The notes under the pieces were generated by a model. The model did no database searches. It was given only the letters and a program-made list of their open reading frames with translations, and had not been told where the DNA came from. Made by a program: the position numbers and the translations under genes. A stretch of 64,000 bases of DNA from assembly GCA_963762545.1 (NCBI GenBank), contig CAVXLC010000003.1, positions 62,001-126,000 of the forward strand, written 5' to 3'. The stretch is from JABFSM01 sp963762545 (lineage in GTDB: Bacteria > Gemmatimonadota > Gemmatimonadetes > Gemmatimonadales > GWC2-71-9). This document shows, one piece after another, positions 31,803 through 40,285 of this stretch (within the stretch, counting starts at the first letter, position 1; each line of letters begins with the position of its first letter).

Positions 31803-33155
31803 TCAGGTCGTGGGAGACGACGAGCGTGCCGCAAGATCGGGGAGGACTCGTTCCAATGCAACGCCCCGGCTGCCCTTGAGGACGATCAGTTCGTCGCCCT
31901 CGAGCCGGGCCGCGAGCCTGGGGCCGAGCGCCGCGGCGTCGGGCGCGGTGAGCAGCCGGTTGCCCAGCGCCGCGCGGTAGGGCTCGAGGGCCGCCACGAA
32001 TTCCCCCACCGCGGCCAGCAGGTCGGGCCGCAGCGCCACCAGCAGCGACGCGATTTCCGAGTGGTGCGCCGCGGAGGACTCGCCCAGCTCGCGCATGGTG
32101 CCGGCCACGAACACCAGGCGCCGCTTGCCCCGCAGCGAGCGGGCCAGCTCGATCGCCGCGCGGAACGAGGCCGGGTTGGCATTGTAGGCGTCGTGGAGCA
32201 CGGTGAGCCCACCGTGCTGGGTGAGCTCGCCCCGCCCACCCGGGAGCGACAGCGACTCCAGGCTCCGCGCCACCTCGGCCGGGTCCAGCCCCAGCGCCTC
32301 GCCCACCGTCCAGGCGAGCATCGCGTTGCCGGCCTGGTGCTGTCCCCGCGCGTCCAGCAGAAACCGCTGGCCCGCCACGGACACCCGCGGACGACCGTCG
32401 GCGGTCATTTCCACCCGGGTGGGCACCCGGTCGGCGCCCCGGAGTCCCGCGGTGATCACCTTGCGGGCCCGCTGCCGCGCCAGTTCCGCCAGCCCGGGCG
32501 GCTCGGTGCCCACGATCGCCAGGGGCACGCCGTCCAGCAGGGAGAGCTTCTCGTTCATCACCCCGGCCCCGCCGCCGAAGCCTTCGAGATGCCCGGCCGT
32601 CACGTTGGTGATGACCGCGATGCTGGGCTCGATCACTTCGCGATGGCGGGCCATCTCCCCCGCGAGGCTGGCCCCCGCTTCCACCACCAGCGCCTCGGTA
32701 TCCGCCGGCGCCTCCAGCATCGTGAGCGGTACGCCGACCAGGTTGTTGAGATTGATGCGGGTGGCCCAGGTGCGGTACCGGGTCCGAAGCGCGTGGGCCA
32801 GCATCTCCTTGGTCGACGTCTTGCCATTGGTGCCGGTGATGGCGACGACCGGGCCGGTGATGGTCTTGCGCCGCGCGTGGGCCAGGTCACCGAGGGCCCG
32901 GCCGGTATCGTCCACCGGGTAGAAGGTCAGGCCGGGCACCGGAGCGGTCCCGCGCCGCACCACGGCGCCGGTGGCGCCGGCGGCCTGCGCACCGGCCAGG
33001 AAGTCGTGCGCGTCGAACCGTTCGCCCCGGAGCGCCACGAAGAGGGCCCCCGGAGCGATCGAGCGGGTATCGGTCGACACGCCGGCGTAGACGGTGTCGG
33101 TGGCCGGCCCCGCCAGACCCAGCGCCGCGCGCACCGTCCGATCGGTCCACCTCAC
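31803..33155 (-). CDS. murF: UDP-MurNAc-tripeptide--D-alanyl-D-alanine ligase
   Basis: Adds D-Ala-D-Ala to the UDP-MurNAc tripeptide. The 450 residues carry the N-terminal STDTRSIAPGALFVALRG motif, the ATP site GTNGKTSTKE and HDAYNANPAS, which is typical of MurF. GTG 33155 overlaps the murE stop as GTGA. No ddl gene is nearby, so D-Ala-D-Ala must come from elsewhere in the genome. Confidence 0.95.
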   Translation of the reverse strand: MRWTDRTVRAALGLAGPATDTVYAGVSTDTRSIAPGALFVALRGERFDAHDFLAGAQAAGATGAVVRRGTAPVPGLTFYPVDDTGRALGDLAHARRKTITGPVVAITGTNGKTSTKEMLAHALRTRYRTWATRINLNNLVGVPLTMLEAPADTEALVVEAGASLAGEMARHREVIEPSIAVITNVTAGHLEGFGGGAGVMNEKLSLLDGVPLAIVGTEPPGLAELARQRARKVITAGLRGADRVPTRVEMTADGRPRVSVAGQRFLLDARGQHQAGNAMLAWTVGEALGLDPAEVARSLESLSLPGGRGELTQHGGLTVLHDAYNANPASFRAAIELARSLRGKRRLVFVAGTMRELGESSAAHHSEIASLLVALRPDLLAAVGEFVAALEPYRAALGNRLLTAPDAAALGPRLAARLEGDELIVLKGSRGVALERVLPDLAARSSSPTT

Positions 33156-34618
33156 GGCCGGCCCCGCGAGCCGAGAAACTCGGCGACGATGTCCTTCTCG
33201 TCGAAGGGACGGTACTCCTTGCCGATCACCTGGTAGGTCTCGTGGCCCTTGCCCGCCAGGAGCACGGTGTCGCCCGGGCGCGCCTGCTCCAGCGTCTGAC
33301 GGATGGCCTCGCGCCGGTCCGCCACCCGGAGGTGCGGCGCGCCCTGGGGCAGTCCGGCGACCACGTCCGCGATGATGGCCTCGGGGTCTTCGGTGCGGGG
33401 ATTGTCGGAAGTGACCACCGCGAGGTCGGCCAGCGTGCCCGCGATGGTCCCCATGATGGGTCGCTTGCCGCGGTCCCGGTCTCCCCCGCAGCCGAACACC
33501 ACGATGAGCCGCCCCTGGGTCACCGGCCGGAGCGCCATGAGCGCGCGCTCCAGCGCATCGGGCGTGTGGGCGTAGTCGCGCAGGACCACGAACGGCTCGG
33601 CGGCGAGCCGCTCCATGCGGCCGGGAACCTGAGGCGCGGTGTTGAGCCGCTCCACCACCCGTCCGAGCGAGTGTCCCAGACCCAGGGCCACCGCGGCGGC
33701 GCCAAGCGCATTGGCCACGTTGAACTCCCCCGGCAGCGGCAGGCTCACCTCGGCGATACCGAATTTCCCTTCCAGCCGGAATCGGCAGCCGGTGGCATCG
33801 AGCGCCGGGTCGGTGGCCCGCAGGTCGGCATCCGGATCGAACCCGAAGGACACCATCCCCGCGGTGCGGGGAACGACCCTCCAGGCCGGATCGTCGGCGT
33901 TGACGGCCACCGCCGCGTCCTTGGCCGCGAGGGTGAGCAGCTTGAGCTTGGCGGCCAGGTAGTGCTCCATCGTGCGGTGATAGTCGAGATGGTCGCGGGT
34001 CAGGTTGGTGAAGACCATCCCCTGAAACAGCAGGCCGTCGAGCCGGCCCTGATCCAGGCTGTGCGACGAGGTTTCCATCGCGACGGCGCGCACCCCGCGA
34101 TCCCGCAGCGCCGCGAGGGTGGCCTGCAGATCCACCGGCCCGGGTGTAGTCAGGGAGCCCGCGGTGGAAGGCACCGGCTCCCCCGCCCCGTCGAACGCCC
34201 CCAGCGTCCCGATGCTGCCGGCGTCCTGCTGCCGGTTGAACAGATGCCGCACCAGGCCGGTCGTGGTGGTCTTTCCGTTGGTGCCGGTGATGCCGACCAG
34301 CGTGAGGGAGGCGGCCGGATCAGCGTACCACGCCCGGGCCAGGGCAATCGCGGCGCGGCGGCCGTCGGAAACCACCACCTGGGGCGCCTTGCTCTCGAGC
34401 GGCGCCTCGACCACGACCGCCGCCGCGCCCCGGGCCACCGCGTCGGCCACAAAGCGGTGCCCGTCGGCTTCCGAGCCCCGTACCGCCACGAACAGCGCGC
34501 CAGGCGTCACGCTGCGGCTGTCGGTGGTGAGCCCGCGGAACGCCGGCAGCGGGTCCGGGGCAAACCGGAGCAGCCCCTCCTTCCGGAGCGCCGCGATCAA
34601 CGAGGCGGTGTCGGTCAC
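33152..34618 (-). CDS. murE: UDP-MurNAc-dipeptide--meso-diaminopimelate ligase
   Basis: Adds the third residue of the stem peptide. The 488-residue protein has TTDSRSVTPGALFVAVRG, the ATP site GTNGKTTTT, and TSDNPRTEDP, whose DNPR motif marks enzymes that use meso-diaminopimelate rather than lysine. That tells the wall type of this organism. GTG 34618 overlaps the ftsI stop as GTGA. Confidence 0.95.
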   Translation of the reverse strand: MTDTASLIAALRKEGLLRFAPDPLPAFRGLTTDSRSVTPGALFVAVRGSEADGHRFVADAVARGAAAVVVEAPLESKAPQVVVSDGRRAAIALARAWYADPAASLTLVGITGTNGKTTTTGLVRHLFNRQQDAGSIGTLGAFDGAGEPVPSTAGSLTTPGPVDLQATLAALRDRGVRAVAMETSSHSLDQGRLDGLLFQGMVFTNLTRDHLDYHRTMEHYLAAKLKLLTLAAKDAAVAVNADDPAWRVVPRTAGMVSFGFDPDADLRATDPALDATGCRFRLEGKFGIAEVSLPLPGEFNVANALGAAAVALGLGHSLGRVVERLNTAPQVPGRMERLAAEPFVVLRDYAHTPDALERALMALRPVTQGRLIVVFGCGGDRDRGKRPIMGTIAGTLADLAVVTSDNPRTEDPEAIIADVVAGLPQGAPHLRVADRREAIRQTLEQARPGDTVLLAGKGHETYQVIGKEYRPFDEKDIVAEFLGSRGRP

Positions 34619-36606
34619 GGCGTCTGGTCCGGCTTGGCGAGCAGCACGACGGTCTTCCCCGCCGCCAGCGAGTCGCCCGCCGCGGGAACGCTCCGGATCA
34701 CCACCCCGCTGCCGTCCACCCGGACCCGGAGTCCCCGCTGGTGCAGCGCGAAGGCCGCCGAGCGCACCGTGCGCCCGGTCACTTCGGGCACCACGACCAC
34801 CGGCTGCTGTTGAGGCGCCGCGGGGGGAAGCGGCACCCGGACCGAGGAAGGAATGGCCGCGGAGACTTCGACCGGCGCGGGCCGCCCGGCCCGGACGGCG
34901 GCGTTGGCGCCTTCGACATCGGCATCCTCCAGGGCGCCGCGGTCGATCACGCTCCGGCGCGCGGCCAGCGCCTGCCGCAGCATCTCGGCGGTGAGTGGCG
35001 CGGCGATCACCCCTCCGTAGTAGGCGCCGGCATGGGGCCGGTCGATGGTCACCACCGCCACGAGCTGGGGATCCTTGGCCGGAAAGATCGCGGCGAACGA
35101 GGCGCGGTACTCCCCGCTGGCGTAGCTGCCGTTGTCCAGCTCCTTGGCGGTGCCGGTCTTGCCCAGGATGCCGAACCGGAGCTGCGCCTGCTTCCCGGTG
35201 CCTGAGTCGCTCGCGGCATCGGCCAGGAAGCCACGAATGGTGGCCGCCACCTCGGGCGAGATGACCCGGCGCACCACCTCGGGCTGGTGCCGGTAGAGCA
35301 CTCGTCCCTCGGCGTCGCGGATCTCCTTGATCAGCGTGGGGGCCAGCAGCACCCCGTCGTTCGCGAAGACGCCGTACGCGGCGGCCAGCTGCACCGGGGT
35401 CACCTGGATCTCGTAGCCCATCGCGATGCTCTGGGCGCTGTACCCTTCGCGCCACTTGTGCGGCCGGGCCAGGAAGCCGGCGGCCTCCGAGGGGAACTCC
35501 ACCCCGGTGGGAGAGCCGAAGCCGAAGGCCCGCAGCATCTCGTACTGCTCCTCGGCGTGCAGGCGGGAGGCGAACTTGGCCATGGCGATATTGCTGGACA
35601 CCTGGATGGCCCGCGCCAGGGTCAGCGGCTCGCGCTCCGGATGGGCGTCGTGAATCGTCCGGGTGTGTCCGCCCGGGGTGGCGTAGGTCCATTCCCCGTT
35701 CTCGCCGGACACGGTTTCGGTGCTCTCCACCCGGTGCAGGGTCAGGAGGGCGGCGGCGGTGAACGGCTTGGCGGTCGAGCCGGGCTGAAAGGCGCTGGTG
35801 AACACCGAGGCCGTCGTCGCGGCCCCCGACTGGGAACGGGATGCGAGCGCCAGCAGCTCCCCGGTGCGATGATCCAGGAATACCACGTCTCCGGCTTCGG
35901 CCTTGAACTCCTTGAGCGCCTGGATCAGCGCGTTCTCGGCGATGCCCTGCAGCTCGGCGTCGAGCGTCAGCGTCACGTCGTGTCCCGGCACCGGCTCCCT
36001 GATCAGCCGGTCCGGCGACTCGAATTGCCGCCCCGAGGGGTCCTTGAGATCCACGGTGAGCCCCGGCTCCCCGGCCAGCACCGAGTCCAGCGCCCGTTCG
36101 AGTCCCGATTCCCCCGCGCCTCCGTCCCCCGACACCGCGCCGATGATCGGCCCCGCGAGCACCCCGCCGGGATAGGCGCGGCTGTAGGTGGTCTGGAGGT
36201 GAATGCCGGCCATCTTCCGGAGCCGCGCGACGTCGAGCGCGGTATACGGCCCATAGAAGAACGGGTACAGCGGCGTGCCCCGCCGGAACATCCGGCGGAG
36301 CGAGTCGGCCGGCACCAGCAGGTCCGCCGCCATCCGGCGAATGAGCAGGACGGTGTCCTTGACCTCCTTCAAGGCCAGCTGCACCCGGTATTTCGGCTGG
36401 GAGATGACCAGTGGCGTGCCGTTGCGATCGTAGATGGTGCCGCGGCTGGCGGTGAGCTCGACCTGCTTGGTGCGCTGGTGGGCCGCTTCCCGGGCCAGCT
36501 CTCGGCCCCGCACCAGCTGCAGCCACCCCGCGCGGGCCACGACCAGCGCCAGACCCGCGCCGAAGGTGACCTGGAGCGCCAGGATGCGAGCGACCGGCTT
36601 GGCCAT
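34615..36606 (-). CDS. ftsI: Septal penicillin-binding protein (FtsI/PBP3 type) with PASTA domain
   Basis: Transpeptidase that cross-links septal wall. The 663-residue protein has an N-terminal membrane helix, the dimerisation domain with ASRGTIYDRNGTPL, and the catalytic domain with STAK, SSN and KTGTAKE, so all three active-site motifs are present. The last 65 residues (PEVTGRTVRSAAFALHQRGL onward) form a PASTA domain, which most proteobacterial FtsI proteins lack. ATG 36606 shares a base with the ftsL stop. PASTA domains can bind wall fragments or partner proteins. Confidence 0.94.
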   Translation of the reverse strand: MAKPVARILALQVTFGAGLALVVARAGWLQLVRGRELAREAAHQRTKQVELTASRGTIYDRNGTPLVISQPKYRVQLALKEVKDTVLLIRRMAADLLVPADSLRRMFRRGTPLYPFFYGPYTALDVARLRKMAGIHLQTTYSRAYPGGVLAGPIIGAVSGDGGAGESGLERALDSVLAGEPGLTVDLKDPSGRQFESPDRLIREPVPGHDVTLTLDAELQGIAENALIQALKEFKAEAGDVVFLDHRTGELLALASRSQSGAATTASVFTSAFQPGSTAKPFTAAALLTLHRVESTETVSGENGEWTYATPGGHTRTIHDAHPEREPLTLARAIQVSSNIAMAKFASRLHAEEQYEMLRAFGFGSPTGVEFPSEAAGFLARPHKWREGYSAQSIAMGYEIQVTPVQLAAAYGVFANDGVLLAPTLIKEIRDAEGRVLYRHQPEVVRRVISPEVAATIRGFLADAASDSGTGKQAQLRFGILGKTGTAKELDNGSYASGEYRASFAAIFPAKDPQLVAVVTIDRPHAGAYYGGVIAAPLTAEMLRQALAARRSVIDRGALEDADVEGANAAVRAGRPAPVEVSAAIPSSVRVPLPPAAPQQQPVVVVPEVTGRTVRSAAFALHQRGLRVRVDGSGVVIRSVPAAGDSLAAGKTVVLLAKPDQTP

Positions 36607-36908
36607 CAGCGGGGACGGGCGGCGCCGCCGGTGAGCGAGTCGACCTTGAGGTAGGTGTTCTCGAGATCGCTCGGGGGATGGAGGCCGGCCTTCTCCATCT
36701 TCGGCACCAGAACGGCCCGGCTGGTGGCGAGCTTGATCTGACGCTCCAGGTCCGCCCTGGCGCCGAGCAACTCGGTCTTCCGGTCCTTGAGCTCGCTCAG
36801 GTGCTGCGCCACCAGCAAGGCCTCGCGCTGCCGGGTAACCACCGCCGCGGCCACGCCCAGGAAGAGCAGCAGCCACAGCACCAGCCAGTGCCTGCCTCTA
36901 AGCGTCAT
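36606..36908 (-). CDS. ftsL: Cell division protein FtsL-like
   Basis: A 100-residue bitopic protein with one membrane helix (HWLVLWLLLFLGVAAAVV) followed by a coiled coil (LSELKDRKTELLGARADLERQI). Size, shape and position between rsmH and ftsI identify it as the FtsL partner of FtsI and FtsW. Sequence in this family is poorly conserved, so the call rests mostly on context. ATG 36908 overlaps rsmH by 11 bases; the frame is open upstream but without family features. Confidence 0.85.
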   Translation of the reverse strand: MTLRGRHWLVLWLLLFLGVAAAVVTRQREALLVAQHLSELKDRKTELLGARADLERQIKLATSRAVLVPKMEKAGLHPPSDLENTYLKVDSLTGGAARPR

Positions 36909-37860
36909 GCGCGGTCCGGAAGATCCGGAGCCGGGCGCTCCGGGCGCGCGGATTGTCGGCGATTTCCATCGGATCGGGGACCACACCGCTCCGCGGCGCA
37001 GCCACCCCGAACGGGCGGCCGCGACAGGTGCAGACGGGTTGCTCGGACGGACAGATGCAGGCGCGGCTCCACTCATGGAAGGCGTGCTTCACGACTCGGT
37101 CTTCGCCCGAATGATAACTAATGACCGCGAGCGCTCCGCCCCGCACCAGGGCGTCGCGGAGCGCGGGGAGCGCATCGACCAGACCCTCGAGCTCCTGATT
37201 GACGGCGATCCGCAGGGCCTGGAAGATTCGGGCAAAGTCCTCGGGCCCGGACCGAGGGCCCAGCACGCCCCGGATGGCGTTGACCAGGTCGTCGCTCACC
37301 ACAAAGGGCGCGTGCTCCCGCCGCCGCACGATTTCTCCGGCGAGCCGGTGGGCCCGGCGCTCGTCGGCCCAGTCCGCGAGCCAGGCCCGCAGAGTGTCCT
37401 TGTCCACGGTGTTGAGCAGGTCGGCGGCGGTGGGGCCGTCGGCGCCCATGCGCATGTCGAGGGGCGCGCCGGGCCGGAAGGTGAATCCCCGGGCCTCTTC
37501 GTCGAGCTGACGCGACGACACGCCGAGATCGAGCAGGATGAAATCGGGCTCGAAATCGTGGATTTCGGCCAGTGCCTGTTCGCTCGCGAAGGCGGTGTTG
37601 AGGTAGCGAATGCCGGCGTCGCCCAGGCGGGCCTGGGCGATCCGGATGGCGTCGGGATCCCGGTCGATGGCCAGCAGCTCGAGGCCGGCCTCCCGGAGCG
37701 CCGCGGCGTGGCCGCCGTCGCCCAGCGTGCCATCGACCGCCCGGCGGGCGCCGCGCGCGGCGTCCACCACCGCCTTGAGCAGCACCGGCCGGTGGAACCC
37801 CGGATCCGCCGGTGCGGGCGGCTCGGACGCCGTCAGATCCACTGCGCGCTCGTCGGTCAT
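36898..37860 (-). CDS. rsmH: 16S rRNA N4-methylcytosine-1402 methyltransferase RsmH
   Basis: Methylates C1402 of 16S rRNA in the P site region. The 320 residues contain FHRPVLLKAVVDA, the SAM loop VDGTLGDGGHAAALRE, LLDLGVSSRQLDE, and FARIFQALRIAVNQEL, then SYHSGEDRVVKHAF. It opens the dcw cluster here; there is no mraZ in front of it, only a hairpin and tRNA-Asp. A cysteine-rich stretch (CICPSEQPVCTC) near the C-terminus is typical of the family. Confidence 0.95.
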   Translation of the reverse strand: MTDERAVDLTASEPPAPADPGFHRPVLLKAVVDAARGARRAVDGTLGDGGHAAALREAGLELLAIDRDPDAIRIAQARLGDAGIRYLNTAFASEQALAEIHDFEPDFILLDLGVSSRQLDEEARGFTFRPGAPLDMRMGADGPTAADLLNTVDKDTLRAWLADWADERRAHRLAGEIVRRREHAPFVVSDDLVNAIRGVLGPRSGPEDFARIFQALRIAVNQELEGLVDALPALRDALVRGGALAVISYHSGEDRVVKHAFHEWSRACICPSEQPVCTCRGRPFGVAAPRSGVVPDPMEIADNPRARSARLRIFRTAHDA

Positions 37861-37880
37861 CTGCGGTCCTTGAAAGACTT

Positions 37881-37907
37881 CACCCCGCCCGGTGCCCGGA
37901 CGGGGTG
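37881..37907 (-). terminator. Hairpin between tRNA-Asp and rsmH
   Basis: CACCCCG, one mismatch, CCGG, a TGC loop, then CCGG and CGGGGTG form a strong 27-base hairpin. It lies downstream of tRNA-Asp and in the leader of rsmH. There is no clear T-run, so it may be a weak terminator, a processing signal or an attenuator for the dcw operon. Confidence 0.4.
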
Positions 37908-37916
37908 AGTCGGGAG

Positions 37917-37991
37917 CGGGGCTGACGGGGCTCGAACCCGCGACCTCCGCAGTGACAGTGCGGCACTCTAACCAAGCTGAGCTACAGCCCC
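37917..37991 (-). tRNA. tRNA-Asp (GTC)
   Basis: A 75-base cloverleaf with a perfect acceptor stem GGGGCTG/CAGCCCC, D arm GCTC...GAGT, anticodon arm CCGCA-CTGTCAC-TGCGG with anticodon GTC, T loop TTCGAGC and discriminator G, as expected for tRNA-Asp. CCA is not encoded. Confidence 0.93.
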
Positions 37992-38000
37992 TGCTGCGAA

Positions 38001-38020
38001 GCCCCTAAATCTAGAGGGGC
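38001..38020 (-). terminator. Hairpin after the exported TPR gene
   Basis: GCCCCT and AGGGGC enclose an eight-base loop eight bases beyond the stop of the upstream gene and just before tRNA-Asp. No T-run follows, so termination is likely weak or read-through into the tRNA is possible. Confidence 0.35.
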
Positions 38021-38027
38021 CCGGGGG

Positions 38028-39845
38028 TCACTTGCAATACACCTTGGTCATCTGGGCGAGGCGCGGACCGTAGCCGGTGACGCCGGCCTGGTACTTGGCC
38101 ACCGCGTCCGGGCTGATCGCCTTGCCAAGCTCCAGCGCCGGCCCCGCCTCGTCGATCAGCGCCTGCATCTGCTTCACGATGTCGCAGGACTTGCCGCTGA
38201 CCGCCTGGGCATCCAATCCAGAGGCCGAGACCACCGCCGCGATGCCCAGGACGTAGTTCGCGAGCGCGTTTACCGGCGTGCCCTTGGGCGCGATCTTCGC
38301 GGCAGACCGGGCGCCCGCCAGCGCGTTAGGCAGGTCGGTCTGCAGCATCCCGAGCGCCTTGCGGGCCACCAGGTTGGCGTAGTTCGTCTTGGCCTCGTCA
38401 TCGCCGAGACGCTCCACGTAGCCTTCCAGGGACAGCGCGTCCGAGAGCCGGTTGGCGTCGGTCAGCGCCTTGACGATGCGCAGCACCGGGGTGACGTCCG
38501 ACGAGTCGACGGCCATCAGCCGCTTGGTGACGGCCACCGAGCTGTCCACCGGTCCCGCCATGGCGTAGATCTCGGACAGCGGACCGAGCAACGTCGCGTT
38601 GGTCGGGTACTTGTTGGCGCCCATCCGGGCCCACTTCAGGAACTTGACGGTGTCGAGCACCACGACTTCGCGGCTCACCTTGACGGTGCTGTCCCGGGTG
38701 ACTTGGGTTCCCGCCGAATCCACCCGGACCTTGAACACCGAATCGACGGTGATCGTCGCGTTGCCGATCGGCTGAGAGACCGCGAACGTCATCTTGGTGT
38801 AGAACAGTGTATCGGCCTTGGTGGTGTCGAGCGCGTAGACCTGCTCCAGTGCCTCGATGGCGCACTTGTTCTTTTCCGGCTTCCCCTGCGCGATACACGC
38901 GCCGAATTTCAGGTCCCAGAAGTCCGCGTTCGCCGGATCCAGCTTGAGCCCTTCGTCGGCCACATTCTCGGCCGCGTCGGGCCGGCCGTATCGCTGGAAG
39001 AGGCCGAAGGCCTCTTTGCGGAGGGCTTCGTTGGTGGGTGCGACCCGCAGCAGCTCCTGGAACGTCTCGATGGTCTTGGCGCTGTCCCCCTTGGCCTGAT
39101 ACTGCACCGCGAGCGCGGTCCAGGTGTCGAGGGAGAGCCGGTCTCCCAGCGTCGAGGCCTTGAGATGGGCGATCACCGAATCGGGCGGCGCCTTTTCCTT
39201 GATGGCGATCTGCGCCAGGCACCACTCGGCCAGGCCGTCGTTGGGAAGGGTCTTGAGGGCCTTGAGCGCCGACTCCTTGGCCTTCGCGACGTTGGTGCCG
39301 CGGAGGTTCTCGCAGTTCCGGGCGTCGGGCAGGGCCTTGAACGCCGGGTTCAGCGAATCGCCGACCCGCTGGCCGAATTCCTCGAAGGACTGATTGGGCA
39401 GCTGGGTGACCCGGATGATATGGCCGGCGTTATCGGTCAGCCCGGCCAGCCGCGCCTCGACCGTGTACCGGCCGCCCTCGCCCTTGAGCAGGGTGGAGAT
39501 GACCATGGCCCGCGCGTTGAGCGATGTGGCCAGCTGCCGCGCCACCACCGGCGGCAGCACCGCGTCCACCGGATAGGCGTACTGCTGGAGCGCCTCGTTC
39601 ATCTGTTCCCGGGTGATGGCCTTGTACCACCGGTCCGACACGTCGATGATCTTGTCCCGCATCCCGGTCCCGGTGCGCACCGCCGGCGAGGAATCCTGAC
39701 CCGAGAAACTGAAGGGATTGGCCACCAGCAAGCGCGGCAGATTGGCGAGCTGCGGCGGTGGTCGGCTGGAGCGAAGCTGCGCCACCACGGGCGCCAGAGG
39801 CAGCGTGACCGCGGTCGCGGCAATAACCAGAGGGGTCAGGCGCAT
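38028..39845 (-). CDS. Exported TPR-containing protein of unknown function
   Basis: A 605-residue protein with a cleavable signal (TPLVIAATAVTLPLAPVVAQ). The first 180 residues form a separate domain that begins after NPFSFSGQDSS; the rest is a series of helical repeats such as QAKGDSAKTIETFQELLRVAPTN, which fit TPRs, with a conserved-looking cysteine pair. No enzyme motif is seen. ATG 39845 has GGGAGG upstream. The gene lies between two tRNA genes and just after the tRNA-Val terminator, so it needs a promoter inside that short stretch or depends on read-through. Confidence 0.75.
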   Translation of the reverse strand: MRLTPLVIAATAVTLPLAPVVAQLRSSRPPPQLANLPRLLVANPFSFSGQDSSPAVRTGTGMRDKIIDVSDRWYKAITREQMNEALQQYAYPVDAVLPPVVARQLATSLNARAMVISTLLKGEGGRYTVEARLAGLTDNAGHIIRVTQLPNQSFEEFGQRVGDSLNPAFKALPDARNCENLRGTNVAKAKESALKALKTLPNDGLAEWCLAQIAIKEKAPPDSVIAHLKASTLGDRLSLDTWTALAVQYQAKGDSAKTIETFQELLRVAPTNEALRKEAFGLFQRYGRPDAAENVADEGLKLDPANADFWDLKFGACIAQGKPEKNKCAIEALEQVYALDTTKADTLFYTKMTFAVSQPIGNATITVDSVFKVRVDSAGTQVTRDSTVKVSREVVVLDTVKFLKWARMGANKYPTNATLLGPLSEIYAMAGPVDSSVAVTKRLMAVDSSDVTPVLRIVKALTDANRLSDALSLEGYVERLGDDEAKTNYANLVARKALGMLQTDLPNALAGARSAAKIAPKGTPVNALANYVLGIAAVVSASGLDAQAVSGKSCDIVKQMQALIDEAGPALELGKAISPDAVAKYQAGVTGYGPRLAQMTKVYCK

Positions 39846-39867
39846 TCCGAGCAACCTCCCAAAAGAA

Positions 39868-39885
39868 CCGCCCAGGGCTGGGCGG
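39868..39885 (-). terminator. Rho-independent terminator of tRNA-Val
   Basis: On the minus strand CCGCCCA, a short GCCC loop and TGGGCGG are followed by TTCTTTT. This is the clearest intrinsic terminator in the window, 33 bases past tRNA-Val. A smaller hairpin (GCTCCG...CGGAGC, 39889 to 39908) sits between the two. Confidence 0.65.
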
Positions 39886-39917
39886 AGGGCTCCGCGTCCG
39901 TTCGGAGCGCGAGAGCA

Positions 39918-39991
39918 TGGGCGAAGAGGGATTCGAACCCCCGACATCCTGCGTGTAAGGCAGGCGCTCTGAACCGCTGAGCTATTCGCCC
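39918..39991 (-). tRNA. tRNA-Val (TAC)
   Basis: A 74-base cloverleaf with acceptor stem GGGCGAA/TTCGCCC, D arm GCTC...GAGC, anticodon arm CCTGC-CTTACAC-GCAGG with anticodon TAC, T loop TTCGAAT and discriminator A. CCA is not encoded. Confidence 0.93.
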
Positions 39992-40080
39992 GGGCGAGCT
40001 GCGCCGCGATCCCCCGGACTGTTCATAGGGGACGTGTGTAGCCAGCAGCCACGCACGAACAGCCGCAGCCCGCCGGCCCT

Positions 40081-40272
40081 TCAGAGCGCGATAGCCAGAG
40101 GGAAGAGCACGCAATACCCTGCGACCAACAGCACGGCCGCGAGACTGGCCGCCCCGGCCTGGAGAGTAACATACCCCGCCACGAGGCAGACCGTCGCCGC
40201 GATCAGCACGACGACATTCCGGCGTGCGAGAAGTCCTCGCCGCCCGCTGGCGTTCGGTTCAGATATGGTCAT
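40081..40272 (-). CDS. Small two-helix membrane protein
   Basis: A 63-residue protein with a short hydrophilic, basic N-terminus (ASGRRGLLARRN) and two hydrophobic helices separated by a short turn (LQAGAASLA). It resembles DUF3098-like small membrane proteins in shape, but I am not certain of the family. A weak AGG site precedes ATG 40272. It sits between the peptidase gene and tRNA-Val. Confidence 0.55.
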   Translation of the reverse strand: MTISEPNASGRRGLLARRNVVVLIAATVCLVAGYVTLQAGAASLAAVLLVAGYCVLFPLAIAL

Positions 40273-40285
40273 AAGCCTATGAAAA

